The notes under the pieces were generated by a model. The model did not search any database, was not told the origin of the DNA, and saw nothing but the letters and a program-made list of their open reading frames with translations. Shown in pieces: positions 19,501 through 27,679 of a DNA stretch of 64,000 nucleotides. The stretch lies in the NCBI RefSeq assembly GCF_000253115.1, contig NC_014145.1:3350001-3414000 (forward strand). Direction: 5' to 3'. A program made the position numbers and the translations under genes. This DNA comes from Thiomonas arsenitoxydans (GTDB lineage Bacteria; Pseudomonadota; Gammaproteobacteria; Burkholderiales; Burkholderiaceae_C). The first letter of the stretch is position 1. Each line of letters opens with the position of its first letter.

Positions 19501-21800
19501 CCCGGCCGAGCAGCAATGCCTGGGACAGTCGCACCTCGCGCTGGGCCACGCGCATGGCGCTGGCGCTGGGCCTGCCGCTGGCGGTGTTCCTGGTTTTTCT
19601 GCTGGCGGTATCAACCGACAACACGGGGCAGCCCAGCCCATTCTTTGCCTGGCTGTACTGGATCAATTTTGTCGTGGCGGGGGTGTTGCTGCTGGTCGTG
19701 CTGGCACTCGGTCTGCGGCTGGGCTGGCGCCTGCACAAACGGCGCTTCGGCAGCCGTCTGCTGTTCAAACTCGCCGCGGTGTTCGCCTTGGTCGGCGTGC
19801 TGCCCGGGGTGGTGATCTACACCGTGTCTTACCAATTCGTCGCCCGCAGTATCGAAACCTGGTTCGACGTCAAGGTGGAGGGCGCGCTCAGTGCGGGCCT
19901 GAACCTGGGGCGTACCACGCTCAATGTGCTGCAGAACGATCTGCAGTCCAAGGCCCGCAACCTGTCGGTACAGATCGCCGACGACCCGACCCTGCTGTCT
20001 CCGCTCTCGATGGAGCAGCTTCGGCAGCAACTCGGGCTGCAACAGATCACCGTGTTCGATGGCAATGGCACGGTGCTCGTCACCGCGGGCGGAAACCCGT
20101 TCTCGCTGGTGCCCGATCTGCCCGGCCCAAACAGCATGCGGCAACTGCGCACCATGGGCTCCATTGCCGACATCGAAGGCGGCGACGACGGCGCTAGTCA
20201 GACCCCACAAACGCTGAAGCTGCGGGTGGTGGTCAGCCTGCCCACGCGCCATTTCGTCCTGCCCGGGCATGGGCGCTATCTGCAACTCATCCAGAACGTG
20301 CCGCAAGCCATCTCCAGCAGCGCCCTCGAAGTGCAGCGCGCGTATGGCGAATATCAGGAGCGCGCGCTGGGTCGTGAAGGCCTGAAGCGCATGTACATCT
20401 CCACCCTCACACTCACGCTGTTCCTCGCCGTGTTCCTGGCGGTGCTGCTGGCTGTGGTGCTGGGCAACCAGTTGGCCAAGCCGCTGCTGCTGCTGGCCGA
20501 CGGCATGAAGGCCGTGGCCGAAGGGGACCTGCGGCAGAAGCCCAACTTCCAGCGCAATGACGAGCTCGGCGTGCTGGTGCGCTCGTTCAACGCCATGACC
20601 AACCAGCTCGCCGAAGCCCGGGCGCAGGTGCAGTTCAATCACGACGCACTAGAAGCGTCGCGCGCTTATCTGCAAAGCGTGCTCGACAACCTCAGCACGG
20701 GCGTGCTCGTCCTGGGCAGCGATCAGCGGCTAGCCCTGGCCAACCCCAGCGCCACCCGGCTGCTGCGCGCGCCGCTGCAAGGCCTGATCGGCCAGCCGCT
20801 GAATCAGCACCCCAGCCTGCAGGCCCTGGCGCAGACCATCGCCGATGCCTTTACTTCGCTCGACGAACAAGAGGATGCCGGACCCAGCCCGCACTGGCTG
20901 CAGCAGATCGAGTACCCGCTGCCGGGCAGCGACGCCACCATCACCTTGCTGGCCCGGGGCGCCCGGCTGGCCTTGCCCGGACAGCCCGCATCGGTCGTTG
21001 TGTTCGACGACATCTCCGAGGTCATCTCCGCACAGCGCTCGCTCGCCTGGGCCGAAGTCGCCAGGCGACTGGCGCACGAAATCAAGAACCCGCTCACGCC
21101 CATCCAGCTCTCGGCCGAGCGCCTGCAGATGAAGCTGGCCGCCAAACTCGAAGGCGCCGATCGCGACATGCTCCAACGCAGCACCACCACGATCGTCAAC
21201 CAGGTTCAGGCCATGCAGCACATGGTCAACGACTTCCGCGACTACGCGCGTCTGCCGGCCGGCAAACCCGAGGCCATGAACCTCAACGCACTCATCCAAG
21301 ACGTGCTCAATCTCTACACCAGCCTGCCCGCACACGATGGCGCCAGCCCCGAAGAAAAGCCGCAGGTAAGGGCCGACCTGGCTGCCGATCTGCCCCACAT
21401 TCTCGGCAACGCCACGCAGCTGCGGCAGGTCATTCACAACCTGCTGCAAAACGCCATTGATGCGGTCGCCGCACAGCCCGAGCGCAAGGTGCGCATCCGC
21501 ACCGAGGCCCTGCCGACACCGTCTGGCGCCGCCCTGCGCGTGCGTCTGAGCGTGAGCGACAACGGCCCAGGGTTCAGCGACAAAATCCTCAACCGCGCCT
21601 TCGAGCCCTATGTCACCAGCAAGCCGCGTGGCACCGGTCTGGGTCTGGCCGTGGTGAAAAAAATCGCAGAGGAACACCACGCCCGCATCGAGATTCAGAA
21701 CCTGCAGTCAGAGGGGTCGGTTTGCGGTGCACGCGTTTCCCTTATATTCCCCGGGCTGGCGCAACAACATTCTGTGGATGCGCCCCAGCGGCAAGCATGA
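19497..21800 (+). CDS. NtrY-like sensor histidine kinase
   Basis: A 767-aa membrane kinase. Hydrophobic segments are near 17-40, 55-80, 90-112 and 302-325, with a long periplasmic loop between the third and fourth. A HAMP domain (about 325-385), a PAS domain (about 395-505) and a HisKA domain with His527 in RLAHEIKNPLTPIQLSAERL follow. The HATPase domain has NLLQNAIDAV, DNGPGFS and GTGLGLAVVKK. The start is the ATG overlapping the previous stop. It partners the regulator 12 bp downstream. Confidence 0.88.
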   Translation: MTRPSSNAWDSRTSRWATRMALALGLPLAVFLVFLLAVSTDNTGQPSPFFAWLYWINFVVAGVLLLVVLALGLRLGWRLHKRRFGSRLLFKLAAVFALVGVLPGVVIYTVSYQFVARSIETWFDVKVEGALSAGLNLGRTTLNVLQNDLQSKARNLSVQIADDPTLLSPLSMEQLRQQLGLQQITVFDGNGTVLVTAGGNPFSLVPDLPGPNSMRQLRTMGSIADIEGGDDGASQTPQTLKLRVVVSLPTRHFVLPGHGRYLQLIQNVPQAISSSALEVQRAYGEYQERALGREGLKRMYISTLTLTLFLAVFLAVLLAVVLGNQLAKPLLLLADGMKAVAEGDLRQKPNFQRNDELGVLVRSFNAMTNQLAEARAQVQFNHDALEASRAYLQSVLDNLSTGVLVLGSDQRLALANPSATRLLRAPLQGLIGQPLNQHPSLQALAQTIADAFTSLDEQEDAGPSPHWLQQIEYPLPGSDATITLLARGARLALPGQPASVVVFDDISEVISAQRSLAWAEVARRLAHEIKNPLTPIQLSAERLQMKLAAKLEGADRDMLQRSTTTIVNQVQAMQHMVNDFRDYARLPAGKPEAMNLNALIQDVLNLYTSLPAHDGASPEEKPQVRADLAADLPHILGNATQLRQVIHNLLQNAIDAVAAQPERKVRIRTEALPTPSGAALRVRLSVSDNGPGFSDKILNRAFEPYVTSKPRGTGLGLAVVKKIAEEHHARIEIQNLQSEGSVCGARVSLIFPGLAQQHSVDAPQRQA

Positions 21801-21812
21801 GAGTGAGTCGGT

Positions 21813-22532
21813 ATGGCAAGTATTTTGGTAGTTGACGATGAGATGGGAATTCGGGAGCTGCTCTCGGAAATTCTCAATGACGAAGGGCACACCGTATCGC
21901 TGGCCGAAAACGCCGCGCAGGCCCGACAGCTGCGCGCCCAGGCCCGGCCCGACCTCGTGCTGCTCGATATCTGGATGCCCGATACCGACGGCGTCACCCT
22001 GCTCAAAGAATGGTCCAGCAGCGGACAGCTCACCATGCCGGTCATCATGATGTCCGGTCACGGCACCATCGACCACGCCGTAGAAGCCACGCGCATCGGC
22101 GCCATGGCCTTTCTCGAAAAGCCCATTGCCCTGCAGAAGCTCCTGCAATCCGTCTCGCAAGCGCTCACCAAACCTGTGGCCCGCAGCGCCAGCGGCGTCA
22201 ACCCCGCATCACCGCTCGCGGTCATGCCCGGCGTCAGCGCCGTGCAGGCGCAGCAACCCGTGGCCCTGCCCGCAGAACGCGCCTTCCTGCTCGACCGCCC
22301 CTTGCGCGAAGCGCGCGATGAATTCGAACGCGCCTATTTCGAATTTCACCTCACACGCGAAAACGGCAGCATGACCCGCGTGGCCGAAAAAACCGGGCTC
22401 GAACGCACGCACCTCTATCGCAAGATCAAACAACTCGGAGTCGATCTCGGCCGCGGTTCTCGCAACAGAAATGAACCCTCGTCCGTCCAGGACGACGAGG
22501 CCACTGCGCATCTGGACCCCTCCGCCGAATAA
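21813..22532 (+). CDS. Short NtrX-like response regulator (receiver plus Fis-type HTH, no AAA+ domain)
   Basis: A 239-aa regulator. The receiver domain (1-118) has VVDDE, phospho-acceptor Asp52 in LLDIWMPD, and Lys in FLEKPIA. A low-complexity linker (about 119-160) leads to a Fis-type HTH (about 166-211) containing GSMTRVAEKTGLERTHLYRKIKQLGV. The ~240-residue sigma-54-interacting AAA+ domain of canonical NtrX is absent, so it cannot activate sigma-54 promoters in the usual way. No frameshift or residue of the missing domain is visible. Confidence 0.88.
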   Translation: MASILVVDDEMGIRELLSEILNDEGHTVSLAENAAQARQLRAQARPDLVLLDIWMPDTDGVTLLKEWSSSGQLTMPVIMMSGHGTIDHAVEATRIGAMAFLEKPIALQKLLQSVSQALTKPVARSASGVNPASPLAVMPGVSAVQAQQPVALPAERAFLLDRPLREARDEFERAYFEFHLTRENGSMTRVAEKTGLERTHLYRKIKQLGVDLGRGSRNRNEPSSVQDDEATAHLDPSAE

Positions 22533-22645
22533 GCCGCCGCGAGCCGGACATTGCGAGTGCCCTGAAAAATTTTGCTAGGATATTCGTTTTTCGAAAATGC
22601 TGCGCTCCGAAAAATCGCTTTTGCGCTGGCAGCTTCTGAAATTTT

Positions 22646-22721
22646 GGCCAGGTAGCTCAGTTGGTAGAGCAGCGGATTGAAAATCCGCGTGTCGACGGTT
22701 CGATTCCGCCCCTGGCCACCA
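22646..22721 (+). tRNA. tRNA-Phe (anticodon GAA), island insertion site
   Basis: A 76-nt cloverleaf with CCA. Acceptor GGCCAGG/CCTGGCC, anticodon loop TTGAAAA. The T-stem is GACGG/CCGCC, leaving an A50-C64 mismatch. The 3' part from 22677 is the left attachment repeat, so this half was probably supplied by the inserted element. Confidence 0.96.
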
Positions 22722-22787
22722 ACACAATCAACAACTTAGCCCCGCCCAAACCGCGGGGCTTTGTTTTTTGTGCCAAATTTTGTGCCA
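22677..22787 (+). repeat. attL: left direct repeat of the tRNA-Phe island
   Basis: About 111 bp from the tRNA-Phe anticodon arm through its 3' end, the following terminator and a TGCCAAATTTTGTGCCA motif recur at 41152-41263 with a few substitutions and a small indel between tRNA and terminator. This marks the left boundary of the island. Confidence 0.85.
22735..22770 (+). terminator. Terminator after tRNA-Phe
   Basis: Hairpin AGCCCCGC...GCGGGGCT followed by TTGTTTTTT. The same terminator is repeated at the right end of the island (41213-41246), as it is part of the duplicated att region. Confidence 0.75.
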
Positions 22788-22803
22788 CTGGCCTCGGAAA
22801 TCG

Positions 22804-22850
22804 GCTGCGCGGACCTGCGGATGATTGCGCCTTAAAGCGTCTTCGTGCGG
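22804..22850. repeat. Phased 10-bp TGCG repeats inside attL
   Basis: TGCG occurs at 22806, 22816, 22826 and 22846, with AGCG at 22836: exact 10-bp steps. The segment 22816-22830 is nearly identical to 41073-41087 at the right end. Probable protein-binding array for integrase or excisionase. Confidence 0.5.
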
Positions 22851-22894
22851 TTTAAGGAAACCCGGTCCTAGACATCACTCCACCACAGGAGTTG

Positions 22895-22969
22895 ATGATG
22901 AACCGCAGTGTTTTTCCCAATGATTTGAACCCTCCCGTAGCGACCCTAGGGGAGGTGCGACATGGCTAA
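22895..22969 (+). CDS. Leader peptide overlapping the integrase start
   Basis: A 24-codon ORF (MMNRSVFPNDLNPPVATLG...) with a good AGGAG just upstream of its two start codons. It ends at 22969, overlapping the integrase ATG (22962) in another frame. The integrase Shine-Dalgarno (GGGAGG, 22950-22955) can pair with CCTCCC at 22931-22936 inside this leader, so translating the leader could open the site. The role is inferred. Confidence 0.45.
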   Translation: MMNRSVFPNDLNPPVATLGEVRHG

Positions 22970-24257
22970 GCCCTTCAAGCGCGGCAGTCGTTGGTCGGTC
23001 CGTGTGCGCATCCAAGACGAGGACATTTTTCTCAGCGGCTACCCGACGGCAGAAGCCGCCAAGCGCGCCGCCCAAGAGCACACGACAGCCATCCAGAAGT
23101 CCGGAGCGCCCGCGAAGTTCGGCCCCCAGCGCACCAGCTTGGCGGCCGCGCTCCTCGACTATGCGCGCGAAAAATTGCCGCGCCTCAAAGGCGCCGAGCA
23201 AGATGCGCGGCGGATTAACCGGTACCTGCGGGCAGCCGGGCTGCCCCGCATCGTCTTGCGCAAACCGGCGCAGCCGACCGACGGTCAGCAGTGGCTAGTC
23301 CATATTGACGAGGCGCAACAGCCGGTGATTCCAAACAGCCTCAAAGCCCATCGCGCAACCCAGGCGCAAGCCTCGGCGCGGTCAGACGCGGTGAGGCGCA
23401 AGCTCGCCTGCAAGACCTTCTCGAAAATCACTCGAGCTGACGTCCAGTACCTCGCCAACGCCATGGAAAAAGACGGCAAAGGCGGCGACGATGTGCGCCT
23501 CGAAATCGCCCAACTGAGTCGGCTTTTCAATTACGCAAAAAAATATTGGAACTGGGCCGAACCGGTCACAAATCCAGCATCGGGCATCGACCGGGCGAAA
23601 ACTGAGTCGGCGCGCAATCGCGTCCTGACGCAGGGCGAGTGGAACGCGATGCTGCGGGCGCTCGCGTCTTACGACAATCGGCATGCCCTGCCGGCCTTCG
23701 CGTTGCTCCTCGAATCCTCGATGCGTTCGTCCGAACCGTTGTTGCACGCGACTTGGGGCAATCTCAACTGGCAACGCTGCATATTGCATCTCAAGGACAG
23801 CAAGGTTGGCCCGCGCGACGTTCCCCTGTCTCCGGGAGCAATGCAGATTTTGCGCCAGCTCTATGAACAAGATGGCTATCCCGACGCGGACCGCCCCCTT
23901 CTTCCCACAACGTATGAAGCGCTGAAGAAGGCGTGGGCAACGGCGCGTAAAGCCGCCGCCATTGAGGATGCGCGCGGTCACGACCTACGTCATACCGCGG
24001 CGACCCGCTACGCCCTCGAGCTGGACGGAAACGTACCAATCTTGAAACTGATTACCGGACACAAGACGGACTCGCAGCTGATGCGCTACGTCAATCTGCG
24101 CCCGGACGACGCCGTCACCAAATTGCACGGTCGACCGATGAACCCGGAGGCGATGCCGGCTCGATATCTCGCTGCAGAGATGCCGCCCGCGCCGGTCACT
24201 GCTGCCTCCAAGACCGCGAACGTGATTGCTGTGAACTCCGGCAGGAGGGCTGCATGA
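22962..24257 (+). CDS. int: Tyrosine recombinase (island integrase)
   Basis: A 431-aa integrase. An N-terminal AP2-like DNA-binding region (about 1-50), a core-binding domain (about 55-200) and a catalytic domain (about 220-390). Catalytic residues: Arg255 in SSMRSSEPL, His340 and Arg343 in HDLRHTA, His367 in TGHKTDSQ, Tyr376 in MRYVNL. Adjacent to tRNA-Phe and oriented away from it, as expected for a tRNA-targeting island integrase. GGGGAGG precedes the ATG. Its stop overlaps the next start (ATGA). Confidence 0.93.
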   Translation: MAKPFKRGSRWSVRVRIQDEDIFLSGYPTAEAAKRAAQEHTTAIQKSGAPAKFGPQRTSLAAALLDYAREKLPRLKGAEQDARRINRYLRAAGLPRIVLRKPAQPTDGQQWLVHIDEAQQPVIPNSLKAHRATQAQASARSDAVRRKLACKTFSKITRADVQYLANAMEKDGKGGDDVRLEIAQLSRLFNYAKKYWNWAEPVTNPASGIDRAKTESARNRVLTQGEWNAMLRALASYDNRHALPAFALLLESSMRSSEPLLHATWGNLNWQRCILHLKDSKVGPRDVPLSPGAMQILRQLYEQDGYPDADRPLLPTTYEALKKAWATARKAAAIEDARGHDLRHTAATRYALELDGNVPILKLITGHKTDSQLMRYVNLRPDDAVTKLHGRPMNPEAMPARYLAAEMPPAPVTAASKTANVIAVNSGRRAA

Positions 24258-24745
24258 TGCCGCGTCGCCCGCCGAAATTGCCATCTATCGAAGCGCAGAC
24301 CATCGCGTTCATCGACTCTTGCAAGCGCGGCAGCTCCATTGACCGGGCGTCGCTGAGCTATGGGGGCTTCTACGCCTACCTTCGCTACGACACGCGTCTT
24401 GAAATCGCACCAAGGCGGATATTGAACGACATGCTCACCGTCGCCAATGTTGAAATCCCGCTCAAGCTACAGCGGCGCAGGTGGTTTTGGCGTTATCTGC
24501 AACTGTGCGCTGCCCTCAACGACGGGCGCATTCTCGTCGAGAGTGTGGTCAACCCGGGTCTGCGCATGGCATTGCAGCGCCACGCCGGATTTGAGGCGGT
24601 GGATTTTCATGGACCGTCGTTTTTATTGCGGCAAAGCGCGTCCATATATGGGCCGGCGTGGATGCACGTGTGGCCGGGTGGGCCCCAGGACCATCGGTCG
24701 ATGCCGATTTTGCAGATTGAGGCGTCGACAGCATCGGCGGATTGA
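24254..24745 (+). CDS. Unknown 163-aa protein coupled to the integrase
   Basis: No family recognised. The protein is basic at the N-terminus, then has a middle helical segment rich in Arg and Trp (LQRRRWFWRYLQLCAALNDG). The C-terminal part (GLRMALQRHAGFEAVDFHGPS) faintly recalls the end of a GNAT fold, which is only an impression. GGAGG lies 5 nt before the ATG and the start overlaps the int stop, so it is cotranslated with int. It converges on the large recombinase gene. Confidence 0.65.
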   Translation: MMPRRPPKLPSIEAQTIAFIDSCKRGSSIDRASLSYGGFYAYLRYDTRLEIAPRRILNDMLTVANVEIPLKLQRRRWFWRYLQLCAALNDGRILVESVVNPGLRMALQRHAGFEAVDFHGPSFLLRQSASIYGPAWMHVWPGGPQDHRSMPILQIEASTASAD

Positions 24746-24823
24746 GCGCTAGCGACGCCGCGCGGCCGCACGACAAACCGGATACCAAGCAAGACCTGTC
24801 GTGCGGCTGCCTATTGTCCTTAC

Positions 24824-26695
24824 TCAGCGCCCGGAGCCGGGCGTCTTCAGCAAATCTTGCACGTGCTCTTCATAGCGCGAAAAACTCATATCGCGCTTCA
24901 GGTGCGCGTAGTTCGCCAGCACAGTCTCCAACTTGTCGTTGAGCAGCTCAGCAACGGTCAGGTAGTCATTGGGGTGCTGCTGCAGCCAGTTTGTCGCGAC
25001 GAGGTGCCGGTACGCGTGCGGACCAAATCCAGGGCTTCCAGGAATGTATCTGGCTGACATTTTTGCCAGATGCCGTTGCATGCCTCCCCACATGCCAGGA
25101 CCGCCGGACGACACAAAGAGATAGGGACTCTCGCGTCCCTGGAGAAGCGTACCCCGGTACTCCTCGAGATAGGCTTCCAGCCGCGGTTGAATCCATTTTG
25201 CGAGGCGAACGGAATAGTCTTTCCCGCCCTTGGAGGCGCCGTTTTTGAGGTGCGTCGGCTGCAAATGGATGCGCCAGCCCGCAGTACTCGAGCCGCGAAG
25301 CACACCCGTTCCATCAGATTTCCAAGTCATCGTGATGAACGCCCGGACGCGAAGCGGATTGGACAGCAACATGCTGATGAGCAGCGCATCCCGCCGCAGT
25401 CGCGCCTCCGTCAATCCCCCAGGCGGCGCTGCGGCTGCGGCTTGCTCGATGCGTTCGATGGCATCAAGAAGAGGCTTCAGCGGCTGTTCCTGGGCGAGCA
25501 GATTCGCAATCGGCGCCTTGGGGTCGCGACTCAAATCGGTCGAAGTGCGTTTGTAATCCGTGAGCAGCCGCTCACTTCGCTCGCACATGCGCTGCCAGCC
25601 TTCTGCATCGACGGGCTGCAGTGCAACCGGCAAGCGCAGTCTGTAATCGGGCTGCTGCCACAGAAACCCGGTCTTCGGACGCAGCAATGCAGCGACAAAG
25701 GTACAAAAGGTGCGATGGCCATTGTGGCGCAGCCCTGCTGAGCGCCGCGTCAGATAGTCAAGGTACGCCGAGAGCGCGAGGGGATGGGCGCACCAAGCAA
25801 GAGTTTGCGTACGCTCGCATTCCGTAGGCAAACCCCCATCCCGATGAGGCAATCGACTCAACACCCCGAAAAACGACCGGAGCCGTTCGAATGCGATATC
25901 GGCCGTAGGGGAGACCATGCCGCCGCGAACACTGAACTCTCCCGCAGGCCTATGGTGTGCCACCGGAATACAGCGCCAGACTCCGCGTGGATGCCGCTCA
26001 AGACTAGGCATCGCGCAAGTCTTGTATTCATACAGAGACCACCACTCTTCGAGGTAGCGCGCTGAGAGCTCGGACACCGAAATGGTCAGCGCGGTCTGCC
26101 GCAAGTGGCGCGCGCGCTCTCGGTATTCAATGGGCGGTACGGCCACGTCATCTGTCCCCCCCCCTTCCTTGGGCAGCATGGCGACCAAGTGGTCCCGCTG
26201 CAGCCCCAATCGGGCCTCCAGCCGACGCAGCGTGGGAATGCCGCGACGATTTGGCAAAGCGCCGCGCAGCCAGCGCTGCAGGGCGGAGGGGCTCACACCG
26301 ACTTGGCGAGATAGCGCCTTGGGGGCCATCCCCGTTTTGCTGATTTCGGCACGCAGCGCGAGACTGAGCGAGGTCGGCGACGATGCTGGCCGCGAGGTTT
26401 GCATCGCCTCTTGGTACACACGCAGGATGAGCCGAAGATGGCTCCGTCGGTCCCGTCGTGTGCGCGGAGAAACCGATAGCTGAGCGGTATAGGCGCGCAC
26501 AGCTGCGTCGAAACCACTGCCAAGCTCGGTGCCGACGCGTCCATCCAACGTCTTGCCCACGGATGCCAAAAAAGCGTGCAGGGTGGAGAGATGATTGCGG
26601 TACTGCTGCGTCGCGGATTTTTGGTCGGCGCAGGCCGCGTCAATGCCAAAATGCTGTTGAAGTCTAAGGTTGAGTTGTTCGTAAGTCGGATTCAT
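24824..26695 (-). CDS. Large tyrosine recombinase with internal HTH domain
   Basis: A 623-aa protein. Residues 20-100 resemble a core-binding helical domain, 111-175 form an XRE-like HTH (TGMAPKALSRQVGVSPSALQRWL), and 430-610 a recombinase catalytic domain: Arg449/451 in LLSNPLRVRAF, His560 and Arg563 in HAYRHLVA, Tyr596 in LANYAHL. The usual Gly-His before the Tyr is replaced by Leu-Asn-Asp (585-587), so the His/Trp position is Asn. The start MNPTYEQL was chosen for GGGAG upstream. Role: a second mobility recombinase, or a DNA-binding regulator. Confidence 0.8.
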   Translation of the reverse strand: MNPTYEQLNLRLQQHFGIDAACADQKSATQQYRNHLSTLHAFLASVGKTLDGRVGTELGSGFDAAVRAYTAQLSVSPRTRRDRRSHLRLILRVYQEAMQTSRPASSPTSLSLALRAEISKTGMAPKALSRQVGVSPSALQRWLRGALPNRRGIPTLRRLEARLGLQRDHLVAMLPKEGGGTDDVAVPPIEYRERARHLRQTALTISVSELSARYLEEWWSLYEYKTCAMPSLERHPRGVWRCIPVAHHRPAGEFSVRGGMVSPTADIAFERLRSFFGVLSRLPHRDGGLPTECERTQTLAWCAHPLALSAYLDYLTRRSAGLRHNGHRTFCTFVAALLRPKTGFLWQQPDYRLRLPVALQPVDAEGWQRMCERSERLLTDYKRTSTDLSRDPKAPIANLLAQEQPLKPLLDAIERIEQAAAAAPPGGLTEARLRRDALLISMLLSNPLRVRAFITMTWKSDGTGVLRGSSTAGWRIHLQPTHLKNGASKGGKDYSVRLAKWIQPRLEAYLEEYRGTLLQGRESPYLFVSSGGPGMWGGMQRHLAKMSARYIPGSPGFGPHAYRHLVATNWLQQHPNDYLTVAELLNDKLETVLANYAHLKRDMSFSRYEEHVQDLLKTPGSGR

Positions 26696-26751
26696 AGTGA
26701 GCTCCCAGGTCGAGCTCGCGTGCGGAATGAAAGAGGTGACCTGGGTGACGA

Positions 26752-26779
26752 CGTTACGAACTGGCGTTATGTCATAACG
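26752..26779. promoter_or_regulatory. CGTTAYG operator-like palindrome upstream of the HTH recombinase
   Basis: CGTTATGTCATAACG (26765-26779) is a perfect palindrome with 7-bp arms, preceded by another half-site CGTTACG at 26752 and followed distantly by CGTTATC at 26861. It lies 70 bp upstream of the recombinase ATG and could be its own HTH operator. The whole gap 26696-27074 holds no convincing gene. Confidence 0.4.
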
Positions 26780-26821
26780 ACAGTTTTCTATATGCTTGAA
26801 ATAAAAAGATATTTTCTTCAC

Positions 26822-26858
26822 GGCTTGACCTCCTACTCCCAAAGCAGGAGGTCAAGCC
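26822..26858. repeat. 13-bp perfect inverted repeat between excisionase and recombinase genes
   Basis: GGCTTGACCTCCT and its exact complement are separated by 11 nt. There is no immediate T-tract, so it is not a classical terminator. It may end excisionase transcripts or serve as a protein site. Confidence 0.55.
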
Positions 26859-27074
26859 AGCGTTATCACGAGCTCTGATGTTGTTGTGTAGCGGCGCGGT
26901 TTTATCCGTGGCCGGGATAGCGGTCGGATGAACGAAGGACTGTGGCGCCCTGCAAGGAAGCCACTACAAGAAATAGAAATGAGACCCAGGTTGCTCGACC
27001 CCCGACTCGCTGCATGACCTGCCACCCAAGCAGCGGCGTGCCCTTGCATTCGTCCGACGTGTACTGTCCCGAGG

Positions 27075-27275
27075 TCAGGGTGCCCAGTTTTCTTGGGCTC
27101 CAAAACACCGGGCGCGCCATCGGTCAATGGCCTTGGCCGACCAATAATTGAACCGACCAACGCGCACTGGCGGGGGAAACCGGGCTTCCTTCACCATATA
27201 TTCGAGGCAGCGTGCCGAGATGTTGAGAAGTTCACAAACATCTGATTTTTTGAGCAATTCCATCGGTGCATTCAT
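27075..27275 (-). CDS. AlpA-like excisionase / MerR-type HTH protein
   Basis: A 66-aa protein with the helix-turn-helix pattern of AlpA/excisionase families: LLKKSDVCELLNISARCLEYMVKEARFPPPVRVGR (residues about 6-40) followed by the wing WSAKAIDRWRAR. AAGGA lies 6 nt before the ATG; an upstream TTG adds five residues. In an island with two recombinases it is likely the recombination directionality factor. Confidence 0.75.
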   Translation of the reverse strand: MNAPMELLKKSDVCELLNISARCLEYMVKEARFPPPVRVGRFNYWSAKAIDRWRARCFGAQENWAP

Positions 27276-27464
27276 CACGATTCCTTTCAATTGACTATGG
27301 GCTCCCTTGACGTGCCGCGAGCCTGTCCTGGCTGATGCGCGTCAATCTGAACCGTGTAGGAAGTGCTTTGCCTTAAATTCGCGACGGCGCTTTTAAGAAA
27401 GATGGGGTGCTCTACCCACATACGATGGCGGCCCTCGAAGTGACATGAAAACAAGGCTATCGTG

Positions 27465-27590
27465 TCTGCGAACGCTTGGTTTACCCAGTGCTCCGTGTCA
27501 CTCGGACCAAGCCGTCTATGGCCGGGTGCCTACCGTGGTCACACCTTGTTTAAACAAAGCCCAGGCTGTTCACCGCGCTGGGCTTTTTTA
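27465..27590 (+). ncRNA. Candidate small RNA or hsd leader with terminator
   Basis: A hairpin GCTTGGT...ACCAAGC with inner AGTG/CACT pairing (about 27469-27508) is followed by a strong terminator: AAAGCCCAG (27556-27564) pairs with CTGGGCTTT (27578-27586), then TTTA. It stands ~90 bp upstream of hsdM in the 404-bp gap 27276-27679. It could be a short RNA or an attenuated leader. No promoter was confidently seen. Confidence 0.35.
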
Positions 27591-27679
27591 CGTCGGCTTC
27601 GCCCGTCACGTTCCGAAGCGCATCGCGGCCCTTTCCCTAGCTACCATTGCGCGTCAAACAAAGACAAGCAAGGACGCAC

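Noticed and set aside
26942..27151. 69-codon plus-strand frame near the excisionase gene
   Set aside because: No Shine-Dalgarno, overlaps the AlpA-like gene antisense, composition not protein-like.
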